From Thalassotalea mangrovi (GTDB lineage: Bacteria; Pseudomonadota; Gammaproteobacteria; Enterobacterales; Alteromonadaceae): a stretch of 64,000 nucleotides of DNA. The stretch spans positions 124,001-188,000 of the forward strand of contig NZ_SWDB01000009.1 in NCBI RefSeq assembly GCF_005116735.1. The letters are read 5' to 3'. Positions 50,902 to 62,694 of this stretch are shown here, one piece after another (position 1 is the first letter of the stretch; every line of letters starts with the position of its first letter). A program made the translations under genes and the position numbers. Under the pieces are notes generated by a model that was not told the DNA's origin, did no database searches, and saw nothing but the letters and a program-made list of their open reading frames with translations.

Positions 50902-51801
50902 ATGGAAAACTTCAGTTTTAAAGCCCTATTGTTAGCTTTGATAACCTTAATTAGCTTTTCATCTTACGCTAAGTGGGTTCCATTTGAACTTAACAACGGC
51001 CTTATCATGATCGATGTAACCATTGAAGGGGAGCCTGCAAAAGCCCTGCTAGACAGTGGTGCCGACCTTAATGCGATTTCCCAGACGTTTATTGAGGCCC
51101 ATGGTCAGCATTTAAAGAAAAGCAGAACCAAGGTAACCATTGAAGGTGTCAGTGGGCGCAAAGACTACCCCATTTATAAAGATATAAATCTACATATGTT
51201 TGGTCAGGATCTCGATTTACCGGAGGTAGCAGCGCTTGATCTTGGCGTTGACCTGATTTTAGGTTCCGGATTTTTTAAGGGTATCATTGTCCAGATTGAC
51301 TACCCTAACAAACAAATTCAATTAGCACCGAAATCGGCAGTTGACCTCAAAAAGCTGGCCAATATCAACATGCGTGAAGAGCGTGGTTCTGGCATGCCGG
51401 CGGTAGAAGTAGAACTAAATGGCATGAAAACCTGGTTAATGCTCGATACAGGAAACAATGGCAGTCTTTTTTTAAAGCGTAATTTTGTTCTCGAAAATGG
51501 CATTATCGATAGTGCGACCACTGAATCCAATGTGGCCGGAGTTGTCGAAACCATAGGCACTGAGTCATTTATCATCAATACCTTAAAAATTGGCCCTTAT
51601 GAACTGGAGAGCATTCCCGCCAGCATTCCTGAAGAGGGAGTTGACACAAACCTGGCCCAGGGAAGAGGCGAGACCAAAGACTTCTCCCGTTTAAGAGCTA
51701 AAGGGGTGGTCACCAAGGGAATCCTGGGATATGACGTGTTAAAACACTTTATCCTGACCATAGATTATGAAGATTACCGGGCTCACTTATGGGCTCAATA
51801 G
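50902..51801 (+). CDS. Secreted two-domain retropepsin-like aspartyl protease (copy 1)
   Basis: A 299-residue protein when started at the ATG at 50902, preceded by AAGGGA; an upstream TTG at 50842 lacks support. The signal peptide ends ...SSYA before KWVPF. It has two catalytic motifs: Asp51 (ALLDSGAD) and Asp182 (LMLDTGNN). Each is followed ~70-100 residues later by an ILG-type flap-end motif (LILGSGFFKGIIVQIDY and ILGYDVLKHFILTIDY). The chain therefore appears to be two retropepsin domains joined head to tail. A close paralogue follows downstream on the same strand. The substrate is unknown; periplasmic or surface location is expected. Confidence 0.85.
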   Translation: MENFSFKALLLALITLISFSSYAKWVPFELNNGLIMIDVTIEGEPAKALLDSGADLNAISQTFIEAHGQHLKKSRTKVTIEGVSGRKDYPIYKDINLHMFGQDLDLPEVAALDLGVDLILGSGFFKGIIVQIDYPNKQIQLAPKSAVDLKKLANINMREERGSGMPAVEVELNGMKTWLMLDTGNNGSLFLKRNFVLENGIIDSATTESNVAGVVETIGTESFIINTLKIGPYELESIPASIPEEGVDTNLAQGRGETKDFSRLRAKGVVTKGILGYDVLKHFILTIDYEDYRAHLWAQ

Positions 51802-51964
51802 TAACGCCATAACATCACCAAAAATTAAACATTCTGCCGGGTATTGAGCATGATGCCCGGTGAATTTTAGTCTCGAAAGCCATCCTATTTTTACGAATTG
51901 TTGTACCCTCGCTTAGCGATTAGAATCAATCGCCGCTAAAATAATAATCATCTAAGGACAACAG

Positions 51965-52864
51965 ATGTTAAAAAAAGCAGTCGCTTTATTTCTGGTCGGA
52001 AGCACCTATTTTCCAAGCCTTCCAGCCAATGCTGAATGGGTTCCTTTCACACTTAAAAATAATCATATATTCATCGATTTAACCCTTGCCGGACAGAGTA
52101 CCGAAGCAATGTTGGACTCAGGTGCAAATATTCACATGATCAATCAGGCATTCGTTGATGAACATGGTGAAGACTTTACCAGAACTGGACATATAGAGGT
52201 TCAAGGAGTGAATAGTAAACAAAAGTTCCCCCTTTACAATCAAATACCGATTGAAGTATTTGGTGCTCAATTTGAACTTAATAAAGTCGTTGGCGGAGAG
52301 CTTAATAATATAGATTTCTTATTCGGTAATAGTTTTTTTAAAAATATTATCGTCCAGATTGACTACCCAAACTCAAAAATGCAATTACTCCCGCAGCAGG
52401 CAGTCGATTTAGCTAAACATGCCAATTTACCGATGCGCCGGGCATTAGGTAGCGGCCTTCCTGCTGTGCAGGTAGAAATTAATGGTGAAAAAGTCTGGTT
52501 AACCCTGGATACGGGCAATAACTCGGGCATTTATATAAAACGTGGCTGGGCCGAAGAAAATGGATTATTGGATGAGACTAAATTAATAAGCAGTACTGTC
52601 GAGGGTATTAACAGCTCAATGGATACTGAGAACTTCTCGGTAAACTCCTTGAAATTTGGCCCTTATGAGCTTGAAAATGTGAAAATGACCGTTCCAGTTG
52701 ACGGTGCGGTAACATACCTTGGAAAAAATAATGAATCTGCGCCTACCGGCTCAAGGCTCAAACGCGGTATAAAAACCAAGGGCATTCTCGGTTATGACAT
52801 TCTTAAACACTTTTTATTAACCATTGATTACGAGAACTACCGTGCTCATATCATAGCTCAATAA
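51965..52864 (+). CDS. Secreted two-domain retropepsin-like aspartyl protease (copy 2)
   Basis: A 299-residue paralogue of the preceding gene with the same domain plan and the same catalytic positions, Asp51 (AMLDSGAN) and Asp182 (LTLDTGNN). Signal peptide MLKKAVALFLVGSTYFPSLP, then ANA before EWVPF. Conserved segments include FFKNIIVQIDYPN and GILGYDILKHFLLTIDYENY. AAGGACAAC precedes the ATG. The 163-bp gap to copy 1 and the shared orientation indicate tandem duplication followed by considerable divergence. It ends ~85 bases before the modular repeat. Two genes of this type lying between atpC and glmU suggest an insertion. Confidence 0.87.
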   Translation: MLKKAVALFLVGSTYFPSLPANAEWVPFTLKNNHIFIDLTLAGQSTEAMLDSGANIHMINQAFVDEHGEDFTRTGHIEVQGVNSKQKFPLYNQIPIEVFGAQFELNKVVGGELNNIDFLFGNSFFKNIIVQIDYPNSKMQLLPQQAVDLAKHANLPMRRALGSGLPAVQVEINGEKVWLTLDTGNNSGIYIKRGWAEENGLLDETKLISSTVEGINSSMDTENFSVNSLKFGPYELENVKMTVPVDGAVTYLGKNNESAPTGSRLKRGIKTKGILGYDILKHFLLTIDYENYRAHIIAQ

Positions 52865-52947
52865 CAAGCTCTTACTCAGCAAGCGAATCCTCCTGTGGTG
52901 CAGGGTTTATTACTTTAAGCAATAAACCCTCCCTCTAATCGAATGAA

Positions 52948-53102
52948 TGCTCCCGACACATTCGATATACATACTTCCTTGTATGCAACCATCCATGTAC
53001 ATACCCGTACCGCATCCTGCTCACCGGGCATACTTACATCCGTGTAATAAACCCTCCCTTGCTACCATCCATGGTCCGGGAGGATAAGTACATCCATGTA
53101 CA
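52948..53102 (-). repeat. Modular intergenic repeat, copy B (medium form)
   Basis: In the sense of the ATP synthase operon it starts GTACATGGATGTAC directly after the terminator T-run. It then has CATGGATGGTAGCAAGGGAG, TTATTACACGGATGTAAG, GTATGCCCGGTGAGCAGGAT and CATGGATGGTTGCATACAAG blocks, and ends TATATCGAATGTGTCGGGAG. Nearly all of these blocks match copy A, and both ends match copy C. Confidence 0.8.
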
Positions 53103-53127
53103 AAAAAGGCGCCGAATGGCGCCTTTA
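53102..53127 (-). terminator. Intrinsic terminator of the ATP synthase operon
   Basis: AAAGGCGCC and GGCGCCTTT pair around GAAT, with six T residues on the minus strand, 23 bases after the atpC stop. Confidence 0.93.
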
Positions 53128-53149
53128 AAATCAGAGTAAGTAAACGTAT

Positions 53150-53578
53150 TTACTTCTTCTTAAATTTGTTTGCTTCCTGGATAACACGTAATTGCGCTAC
53201 CGCTCTGGCTAGCTCTGCAGCAACTTCTGCGTAATCAACGTCAGCAGATGCGTTTGCAATGTGCTCTTCTGCACGTTGCTTGGCTTCTAAAGCAGCTTGC
53301 TCATCCAGGTCGTCACCGCGTACAGCCACATCGGCCAATACGGTAACGTTACCTGGTTGAACTTCCAACATACCGCCGGAAAGGTAAATCACCTCTTCGC
53401 CGCCATGTTGTTTAACAATACGCGCCATACCTGGTTTCAAAGCAGTCAGTAAAGGAGCGTGACCAGGCATAATACCCAGCTCACCTTCACTACCTGTAAT
53501 TTGCAATGATTCTACGCGACCCGAAAATAAGCTTTCTTCGGCGCTTACTACATCCAAATGAACCGTCATGGCAGCCAT
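53150..53578 (-). CDS. atpC: ATP synthase F1 epsilon subunit
   Basis: 142 residues. The N-terminal beta-sandwich has [20 protein letters not shown] and [14 protein letters not shown], and a two-helix C-terminal domain follows ([13 protein letters not shown] ... [20 protein letters not shown]). It inhibits and couples rotation in the central stalk. GGAGAG lies five bases before the ATG. It is the last gene of the operon and is followed by the terminator. Confidence 0.97.
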   Translation of the reverse strand: MAAMTVHLDVVSAEESLFSGRVESLQITGSEGELGIMPGHAPLLTALKPGMARIVKQHGGEEVIYLSGGMLEVQPGNVTVLADVAVRGDDLDEQAALEAKQRAEEHIANASADVDYAEVAAELARAVAQLRVIQEANKFKKK

Positions 53579-53595
53579 ATTCTCTCCTAAGCCAA

Positions 53596-55002
<1,407 letters not shown>

Positions 55003-55014
55003 TTAATTCTTTGC

Positions 55015-55875
55015 CTATACCGCAGCCGCACCAGCAACGATCTCACTCAGCTCTTGAGTGATCGCCGCCTGACGGGCTTTGTTGTATACCAATTGTAAGT
55101 CGTCAATTAAGTTACCTGCGTTATCGGTAGCGGCTTTCATCGCTACCATACGCGCGGCTTGCTCACTGGCGAGGTTTTCAACCACGCCCTGGTATACCTG
55201 GGACTCAATAAAGCGAACCAACAGCTGATCAAGTAGTACTTGCGCATCTGGTTCATAAATGTAGTCCCAGCGATGGGTAATGTTGTCATCATCGGACTTA
55301 GGCAAAGGTAACATTTGATCGATAGTCGGCTTTTGACTCATAGTGTTTTCAAACTTGTTGTACACTACGAAAAGTCGGTCGATATCACCCTTGTCGTAGG
55401 CGTCTAACATCACCTTAACAGAACCGATTAAATCGGTTACGGAAGGTTGGTCGCCTAAACCGGATTTTTGGGCAACAATGTTTGCACCGAAACTGGAAAA
55501 GAAACCGGCTGCTTTCGAGCCGATTAATGCAAATTCCACGTCGGCGCCTTGTTCCTGCCATTTGGCAGAGTCTTTTAATACAGACTTGAACAAGTTGACA
55601 TTTAAGCCGCCACAAAGACCACGGTCGGTAGAAATAACGATATAGCCTACACGCTTAACTTCACGCTCTTCCAAATAAGGATGGCGATATTCAAGTTGAC
55701 CGCATGCAATGTGACCGATCACGTTTCTGATTTTCTCAGCGTATGGACGAGTGGCAGCCATCGAATCCTGCGCGCGACGCATTTTCGATGCCGCAACCAT
55801 TTCCATTGCGCTGGTGATCTTCTGTGTATTTTTAACACTTCCGATCTTGTCTTTAATTTCTTTACCACCGGCCAT
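55015..55875 (-). CDS. atpG: ATP synthase F1 gamma subunit
   Basis: 286 residues, the rotating central shaft. The N-terminal helix [20 protein letters not shown] and C-terminal helix [20 protein letters not shown] are the paired coiled coils of the family, and [15 protein letters not shown] is the usual middle motif. It lies between atpA (24 bases before) and atpD. Confidence 0.98.
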   Translation of the reverse strand: MAGGKEIKDKIGSVKNTQKITSAMEMVAASKMRRAQDSMAATRPYAEKIRNVIGHIACGQLEYRHPYLEEREVKRVGYIVISTDRGLCGGLNVNLFKSVLKDSAKWQEQGADVEFALIGSKAAGFFSSFGANIVAQKSGLGDQPSVTDLIGSVKVMLDAYDKGDIDRLFVVYNKFENTMSQKPTIDQMLPLPKSDDDNITHRWDYIYEPDAQVLLDQLLVRFIESQVYQGVVENLASEQAARMVAMKAATDNAGNLIDDLQLVYNKARQAAITQELSEIVAGAAAV

Positions 55876-55899
55876 GACTGTTGTCTCCGAAACTAATAA

Positions 55900-57441
55900 T
55901 TACCAGGTTTGAGTTGCTTTGAATGTTTCAAGCAATTTAGTCAGACCCGCTTCGATATCTTTATCATAGTTACCAGTTTCGTTGATGGTAGCCATAAGCT
56001 CTGCGTGCTCGTTACTGGCGTAGGCTAATAACGCTGCTTCGAAATCGCCAATCTTGTTGATTTCGATGTCAGTTAAATAACCTTTTTCAGCCGCGAACAG
56101 AGAAACTGCAGTTTCAGCCACAGAAAGAGGGCTGTATTGCTTTTGCTTCATTAGTTCGGTTACACGCTGACCGTGCTCAAGCTGGGCACGAGTAGCATCA
56201 TCAAGGTCAGATGCGAACTGTGCGAACGCTGCTAATTCAGCGTACTGAGCAAGGGCTAGACGGATACCACCACCAAGCTTCTTGATGATCTTGGTTTGAG
56301 CTGCACCACCAACACGAGATACCGAGATACCTGCGTTAACAGCAGGACGGATACCAGCGTTGAATAGGTTAGACTCAAGGAAAATCTGACCATCGGTGAT
56401 TGAAATTACGTTAGTAGGAACGAACGCAGATACGTCACCCGCTTGAGTTTCAATGATAGGCAGAGCAGTTAGTGAACCAGTCTTACCTTTCACTTCACCG
56501 TTAGTGAACTTCTCTACATACTCTTCGTTTACACGAGCAGCACGCTCTAGTAGACGTGAGTGAAGATAGAAAACGTCACCTGGGAATGCTTCACGTCCTG
56601 GAGGACGACGAAGTAGTAGTGAGATTTGACGATAAGCAACAGCTTGCTTAGACAAATCATCGTATACGATTAGGGCATCTTCACCGCGGTCACGGAAGTA
56701 TTCACCCATAGTACAACCAGAGTATGGCGCCAGGTATTGCAGTGCAGCTGCTTCAGAAGCAGAAGCGACAACTACGATAGTATTTTCAAGTGCACCGTGC
56801 TCTTCAAGAGAACGTACTACGTTAGCAACCGTAGAAGCCTTCTGGCCTACCGCTACGTAGATTGACTTGATGCCTGTATCTTTCTGGTTGATGATTGCAT
56901 CTAGTGCGATCGCAGATTTACCAACCTGACGGTCACCGATGATTAGCTCACGCTGACCACGACCGATTGGAATCATAGAGTCAATTGACTTGATACCAGT
57001 CTGAACTGGCTGGTCAACTGATTTACGGTCGATAACACCTGGTGCAACAACTTCAACAGGAGAGAATCCATCGCTTTCGATAGGACCTTTACCGTCGATT
57101 GGCTCACCCAGGGTGTTAACAACACGGCCAAGAAGACCGCGACCTACTGGTACTTCCAAAATACGGCCAGTACCTTTAACTTTTACGCCTTCAGCAAGGT
57201 CCGCGTAAGGACCCATAACTACCGCACCTACCGAATCACGGTCAAGGTTCAAGGCGATAGCATAACGGTTGCCAGGAAGTTCAATCATCTCACCTTGCAT
57301 TACATCTGCAAGACCGTGGATGCGAATGATACCGTCAGTTACAGAAACGATAGTACCTTCGTTACGAGCTTCACTAACAACGTCGAATTGATCAATTCGA
57401 GATTTGATCAACTCAGCGATTTCAGTGGAATTCAATTGCAT
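55900..57441 (-). CDS. atpA: ATP synthase F1 alpha subunit
   Basis: 513 residues, the non-catalytic nucleotide-binding subunit. Walker [14 protein letters not shown], and the [10 protein letters not shown] arginine-finger region, are present. The first residues [17 protein letters not shown] form the delta-binding helix. The length equals the E. coli protein. It is 14 bases downstream of atpH. Confidence 0.99.
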   Translation of the reverse strand: MQLNSTEIAELIKSRIDQFDVVSEARNEGTIVSVTDGIIRIHGLADVMQGEMIELPGNRYAIALNLDRDSVGAVVMGPYADLAEGVKVKGTGRILEVPVGRGLLGRVVNTLGEPIDGKGPIESDGFSPVEVVAPGVIDRKSVDQPVQTGIKSIDSMIPIGRGQRELIIGDRQVGKSAIALDAIINQKDTGIKSIYVAVGQKASTVANVVRSLEEHGALENTIVVVASASEAAALQYLAPYSGCTMGEYFRDRGEDALIVYDDLSKQAVAYRQISLLLRRPPGREAFPGDVFYLHSRLLERAARVNEEYVEKFTNGEVKGKTGSLTALPIIETQAGDVSAFVPTNVISITDGQIFLESNLFNAGIRPAVNAGISVSRVGGAAQTKIIKKLGGGIRLALAQYAELAAFAQFASDLDDATRAQLEHGQRVTELMKQKQYSPLSVAETAVSLFAAEKGYLTDIEINKIGDFEAALLAYASNEHAELMATINETGNYDKDIEAGLTKLLETFKATQTW

Positions 57442-57455
57442 GCTCTTTTCCCCGA

Positions 57456-57989
57456 TTAGGATTGCATTGAGTTAGCCAAACGATCCAGTTTACCGCGGAC
57501 AGAACCGTCGATAACTGTGTCACCTGCCTTGATAACAAGGCCGGATACAACATTGGCATCTACTGTGCAATTTAGCTTAACTTTACGAGCCAGACGCTTT
57601 TCAAGCGCGGCGCTCAATGAAGTAACTTGTTCTGCGCTTAATTCAACCGCAGAAGCTACATCAACAGATATTTCTTTCTCATACTCTGCTTTTAATTCAG
57701 CAAATTGAGTGACGATCTGTGGTAGCACCAACAAGCGTCCGTTTTCTGCCAGGATCTTAATGAAATTCTGGCCTTTGTCGTTGAGTTGCTCCCCACATAC
57801 TTTAAGGAACAAATCTGTTATCTGCTCAACGCCCATGCCGCCAGCTATATAACCGGCAACGGTTTCGTTCTGGCTAACTTCGGATGCAAATACAAGCATC
57901 TCTAACCAGGCATCAACAGATTTAGCCTCAACGGCATACTCGAACGCTGCTTTCGCGTAAGGACGAGCAATGGTTGTCAATTCAGACAT
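57456..57989 (-). CDS. atpH: ATP synthase F1 delta subunit
   Basis: 177 residues, part of the peripheral stalk joining F1 to the b subunits. The start [14 protein letters not shown] and C-terminal [20 protein letters not shown] are family signatures. It lies 14 bases after atpF and 14 bases before atpA. Confidence 0.97.
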   Translation of the reverse strand: MSELTTIARPYAKAAFEYAVEAKSVDAWLEMLVFASEVSQNETVAGYIAGGMGVEQITDLFLKVCGEQLNDKGQNFIKILAENGRLLVLPQIVTQFAELKAEYEKEISVDVASAVELSAEQVTSLSAALEKRLARKVKLNCTVDANVVSGLVIKAGDTVIDGSVRGKLDRLANSMQS

Positions 57990-58003
57990 AGCTCAATCCT
58001 CTC

Positions 58004-58474
58004 TTAAAGTTCAGCAACTAGTTTGTCTAAGATGTCGCTATGTTCAGCGGCATCGATAGAGCGCTCAAGAATTTTCTCGGCACCGGCAACAGCAAGTACG
58101 GCAACTTGTTGACGTAATTCTTCACGTGCGCGGTTACGCTCTGATTCAATTTCTGCATGGCCGGAAGCGATGATTTTCTCACGCTCGGCTTTTGCTTTAT
58201 CTGCGGCTTCTTCGATAAGTTGAGCTTCGCGTTTTTTCGCAGCATCAACAATCTCAGCAGCTTGAGCTTTCGCTTCTTTCAGCTGTGCTTTGATGTTATC
58301 TCGAGCTAACTCAAGATCTTTCTCAGCTTTCTCACCAGCAGCAAGGCCATCAGCGATGGTCTTTTGACGCTCTTCAATGGCACCGATGATCGGTGGCCAT
58401 ACGAACTTCATGCAGAAAATAACAAATACGATAAATGCTATCGATTCACCGATTAAAGTAGCATTAATATTCAT
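58004..58474 (-). CDS. atpF: ATP synthase F0 b subunit
   Basis: 156 residues. One N-terminal membrane helix ([20 protein letters not shown]) is followed by a long charged coiled coil that dimerises as the peripheral stalk ([20 protein letters not shown] onward) and a delta-binding C-terminus. This is the E. coli-like form; no second b-type gene is present. Confidence 0.97.
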   Translation of the reverse strand: MNINATLIGESIAFIVFVIFCMKFVWPPIIGAIEERQKTIADGLAAGEKAEKDLELARDNIKAQLKEAKAQAAEIVDAAKKREAQLIEEAADKAKAEREKIIASGHAEIESERNRAREELRQQVAVLAVAGAEKILERSIDAAEHSDILDKLVAEL

Positions 58475-58521
58475 ATTCGTAGCTCCTATATCTAATTAAT
58501 TCGCAAAGGTTCGGTAGTTAA

Positions 58522-58755
<234 letters not shown>

Positions 58756-58866
58756 TTATTTTTTAGTTAGTTAAAGTTAAAAATTAAAAGTTAAAAAATT
58801 TAAAAATATTCCGGCTTCCTTGCCTCACTCACCAGCGATTTTATTCGCCAGTGCTCATCCTGAGTC

Positions 58867-59697
<831 letters not shown>

Positions 59698-60102
59698 TTA
59701 TCCCAATTTTTGTTGATTAAAATGAAACCTGTTAACAATGGCGTTCACCCATGGAACCAGCATTGTTATTGAATACGTAATAAAAAAGGCCAACAACGAA
59801 AGGTCGAGAAACTTGAAACACAAGGCAAAAAGAATCGCTGTTAAAACCAATTTTATTTTCACGCCGCCATAAAATGAATCAACTACCTGTCTGGCAGCGC
59901 GTGCACCGGCAAATTTAAAAGCCTTATGTGCAAATACAAAATTAGGGATTACGCTGACCATGCCACCAGCTAATGCTGATGTCGCGGCAGTGAATCCCCA
60001 ACCGAAAAAACAAATTATAAAACTCAGGAGCGTTAACAAAAACTGCAGAAGTACTTGTTTATATGCGTATTTTCTGCCGGGCTGTGCCAATTTATTTTGC
60101 AC
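59698..60102 (-). CDS. atpI: ATP synthase I protein
   Basis: 134 residues with four hydrophobic helices, the assembly-related first cistron of the operon. The stretch GGMVSVIPNFVFAHKAFKFAGARAA is typical. It starts the rightmost part of the leftward operon atpIBEFHAGDC. The promoter must lie in the 169-bp gap up to parB, but I could not fix it with confidence. Confidence 0.9.
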   Translation of the reverse strand: MQNKLAQPGRKYAYKQVLLQFLLTLLSFIICFFGWGFTAATSALAGGMVSVIPNFVFAHKAFKFAGARAARQVVDSFYGGVKIKLVLTAILFALCFKFLDLSLLAFFITYSITMLVPWVNAIVNRFHFNQQKLG

Positions 60103-60271
60103 CCGAAACTCCTAAGAAATCATCACAAATCGAACTTTTGATTTGAGTCTGATTTTTTTCTCGCCAAAAGCCAGCGCAAGTATACTGATTTAGGTTTATT
60201 TTGCAACTTTATGAGGCATATCACGCGCTAAAAATGTGCAATTTCTCGCGCCTGTTTAACGACCAACAAGA

Positions 60272-61156
60272 TTAATGAATTTTTGCCAAAATTCCGTCCA
60301 GCTCATCCAGGGATGCATAGCTGATCACCATCTTGCCTTTACCTTTGCGATTGTGCTGGATGTCCACAGAAGAACCGATTCGCTCCGCCAGTTCCTGTTC
60401 GAGCTTCAGGGTATTGGCGTCTTTCTCCTTAGGCGCTTTCGGTGCCACGGGTTCTAACACTTTTTTCACCAAGGCTTCGGTTTCGCGAACGGTGAGTTCT
60501 TTGGCAGCGACGGTTCTGGCAGTCGTGGTTTGTACATCGCCAGATAGAGCCAGCAAGGCACGCGCATGACCCATATCGATATCGCCATTTTCCAGGAAGG
60601 TTTTCACTTCGCTGTTAAGGCTATTCAGGCGTAATAAATTCGTCACCGTAGTACGAGATTTACCAACGGCTTCAGCGACTTCCTGGTGAGTCAGTTCAAA
60701 TTCACTGAGTAACCGTTCCAGGGCAATGGCTTCTTCCATGGCATTAAGATCTTCACGCTGAATATTTTCGATCAGGGCTATCGCAACGGCGGCTTCATCG
60801 GCGACATCTTTGATAATACAGGGAACCACATCAATTTTTGCCAGCTGTGCCGCGCGCCAGCGACGTTCACCGGCAATGATTTCATAAGTTTGTGAGGATA
60901 CCGGGCGAACCACGATCGGCTGGATAATCCCCTGGGCTTTAATCGAATGGCTTAATTCTTCCAGGGCTTCTTCAGACATGTCTTTTCGGGGCTGGTATTT
61001 CCCCGGTTGTAAAGTATCTACAGGCAACATCTTCAGGTCGCTATCCGTTTTTTTACCCGCTTGCGGTGCGTTGCCTCCATCAGCGGCAGGTCGCGGTGCT
61101 GTGGTTAGTAATGCATCCAGGCCTCGACCCAATCCCCGACGTTTAGATGTGCTCAT
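60272..61156 (-). CDS. parB: Chromosome-partitioning protein ParB
   Basis: 294 residues. The N-terminal RRGLGRGLDALL motif contacts ParA; the CTPase/ParB core includes KYQPRKDMSEEALEELSHSI and IIAGERRWRAAQLA. A helix-turn-helix (LTHQEVAEAVGKSRTTVTNLL) recognises parS, and a dimerisation tail follows. It lies 12 bases after parA. No parS-like TGTTTCACGTGAAACA was found by eye in the window. Confidence 0.97.
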   Translation of the reverse strand: MSTSKRRGLGRGLDALLTTAPRPAADGGNAPQAGKKTDSDLKMLPVDTLQPGKYQPRKDMSEEALEELSHSIKAQGIIQPIVVRPVSSQTYEIIAGERRWRAAQLAKIDVVPCIIKDVADEAAVAIALIENIQREDLNAMEEAIALERLLSEFELTHQEVAEAVGKSRTTVTNLLRLNSLNSEVKTFLENGDIDMGHARALLALSGDVQTTTARTVAAKELTVRETEALVKKVLEPVAPKAPKEKDANTLKLEQELAERIGSSVDIQHNRKGKGKMVISYASLDELDGILAKIH

Positions 61157-61168
61157 TGATTTTCCTGC

Positions 61169-61957
61169 CTAAACTAATTCTTCACTGACAGCAGACTGCT
61201 GCCGTTTAAGTAATTCACCCGCCAAAGCAAGATAGGCCTTAGCTCCGGTAGACGATTTGTCATAATACATTGCTGGTGCACCAAAACTTGGCGCTTCTGC
61301 CAGGCGAACATTGCGAGGGATCACGGTTCGATAAACCTTATCGCCAAAATGTCGCTTCAATTGCTCGGAAACATCATTGGCAAGACGGTTACGAGGGTCA
61401 TACATGGTGCGCAGGATCCCTTCGATATGCAGGTCTTTATTAACTACATCAGCGAGCTTGGCAATGGTATCCATCAATGCTGTCAGACCTTCCAGGGCAT
61501 AATATTCGCACTGCATGGGGACCAGCACAGAATCCGCAGCCCCCATGGCGTTAACCGTCAACATGTTGAGGGAAGGCGGGCAATCAATGATGATAAAATC
61601 ATAGTACTCGCGGGCGTCCTTCAGGGAATTGCGCAATCGCAATTCGCGGGCAAAAACTTCCATTAACTTGATTTCAGCGGCCGTAACATCGGTATTAGCC
61701 GCAATCAGGTCATAATGTCCCATGGTATCTTTAACGATGACCTGCTCATACGGTTGTTCATCAATCAGGAGTTCATAACTGGTGGCGTGAACTTCGTATT
61801 TATCAACGCCAGAGCCCATCGTAGCATTGCCTTGCGGGTCTAAATCAATCAGCAGGACTTTTCGTTTGGTCGCCGCCAGGGAAGCGGCAAGATTCACCGA
61901 TGTCGTTGTTTTACCGACGCCACCTTTCTGGTTGGCGATTGCAATTATTTTTCCCAC
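61169..61957 (-). CDS. parA: Chromosome-partitioning ATPase ParA (Soj)
   Basis: 262 residues with the deviant Walker A motif KGGVGKTTTSVNLAASLA (from residue 11) and IIIDCPPSLNMLTVNAM. It binds DNA nonspecifically and drives origin segregation with ParB. Its chromosomal type and position beside rsmG-mnmG and the atp operon are the usual near-origin arrangement. Confidence 0.97.
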   Translation of the reverse strand: MGKIIAIANQKGGVGKTTTSVNLAASLAATKRKVLLIDLDPQGNATMGSGVDKYEVHATSYELLIDEQPYEQVIVKDTMGHYDLIAANTDVTAAEIKLMEVFARELRLRNSLKDAREYYDFIIIDCPPSLNMLTVNAMGAADSVLVPMQCEYYALEGLTALMDTIAKLADVVNKDLHIEGILRTMYDPRNRLANDVSEQLKRHFGDKVYRTVIPRNVRLAEAPSFGAPAMYYDKSSTGAKAYLALAGELLKRQQSAVSEELV

Positions 61958-61986
61958 AGCGTCCCCGCAAAAATTCGATATGACGA

Positions 61987-62622
61987 TTAACTAGCGTTCG
62001 TTTTTTTTAGTTCAACTAAATGTCTTTGGCCTTCTAAAGCCGGTACCTGAATTCGATGATAAGTGACCAACTCAATACCAGCAGGCAATTGTTGCAGTTC
62101 TTGCTCAGGAAGAACACCTTTTAGTGCAAAAAAACGACCATTTTCATCAATTAGATGCTGACACCAGCTTACCATATCCAACAAAGATGCAAAGGCTCTG
62201 CTCAATACCCCGTCAAATGGGTGTTCCGGATGATATTCCTCTACCCGACTTAGTACCGGGGTTACATTGGAAAGCTTGAGCTGGAATACCACCTGGCGTA
62301 AAAAGGTAATGCGTTTTCCTAAGCTATCCAATAATACAAAATTTCTTTGCGGATACAAAATTGCCAGGGGAATACCCGGCAAGCCAGGTCCTGTACCGAC
62401 ATCGATAAATCGTTCACCATGCAAAAAAGGCCCGTTGGCGATACTGTCGAGGATATGTTTTACCAACATTTCCTCAGGATCACGAACCGAGGTGAGGTTG
62501 TAAGCCTTGTTCCATTTATGCAAAAGCTCAACATAAGCCACTAACAAATCAATCTGATGCTCGGTCACAGCTATGTCGGACTGAGAAATTAAATCAGTTA
62601 ATCGGGATTTTAGGTTAGTCAT
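61987..62622 (-). CDS. rsmG: 16S rRNA (guanine527-N7)-methyltransferase
   Basis: 211 residues. The SAM-binding motif is [17 protein letters not shown]; family blocks [25 protein letters not shown] and VLSRAFASL are present. It methylates G527 of 16S rRNA; loss gives low-level streptomycin resistance in other bacteria. It lies between mnmG and parA as in most gammaproteobacteria. Confidence 0.97.
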   Translation of the reverse strand: MTNLKSRLTDLISQSDIAVTEHQIDLLVAYVELLHKWNKAYNLTSVRDPEEMLVKHILDSIANGPFLHGERFIDVGTGPGLPGIPLAILYPQRNFVLLDSLGKRITFLRQVVFQLKLSNVTPVLSRVEEYHPEHPFDGVLSRAFASLLDMVSWCQHLIDENGRFFALKGVLPEQELQQLPAGIELVTYHRIQVPALEGQRHLVELKKTNAS

Positions 62623-62660
62623 CGGTTTTTGCGTTCCAAAGGGCAGGGACTGATAAACAA

Positions 62661-62683
62661 AGACCGGCTATTATCGCCGGTCT
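62661..62683 (-). terminator. Hairpin between mnmG and rsmG
   Basis: AGACCGGC and GCCGGTCT pair around seven bases; on the minus strand TTGTTTA follows. It lies 12 bases after the mnmG stop and probably causes partial termination before rsmG. Confidence 0.65.
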
Positions 62684-62694
62684 GGTTGCTAAGG

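Noticed and set aside
51837-51860. CCGGG/CCCGG hairpin after aspartyl protease copy 1 as a terminator
   Set aside because: Five-bp stem with a 14-base loop; only GAATTTT follows. Possible but not well supported.
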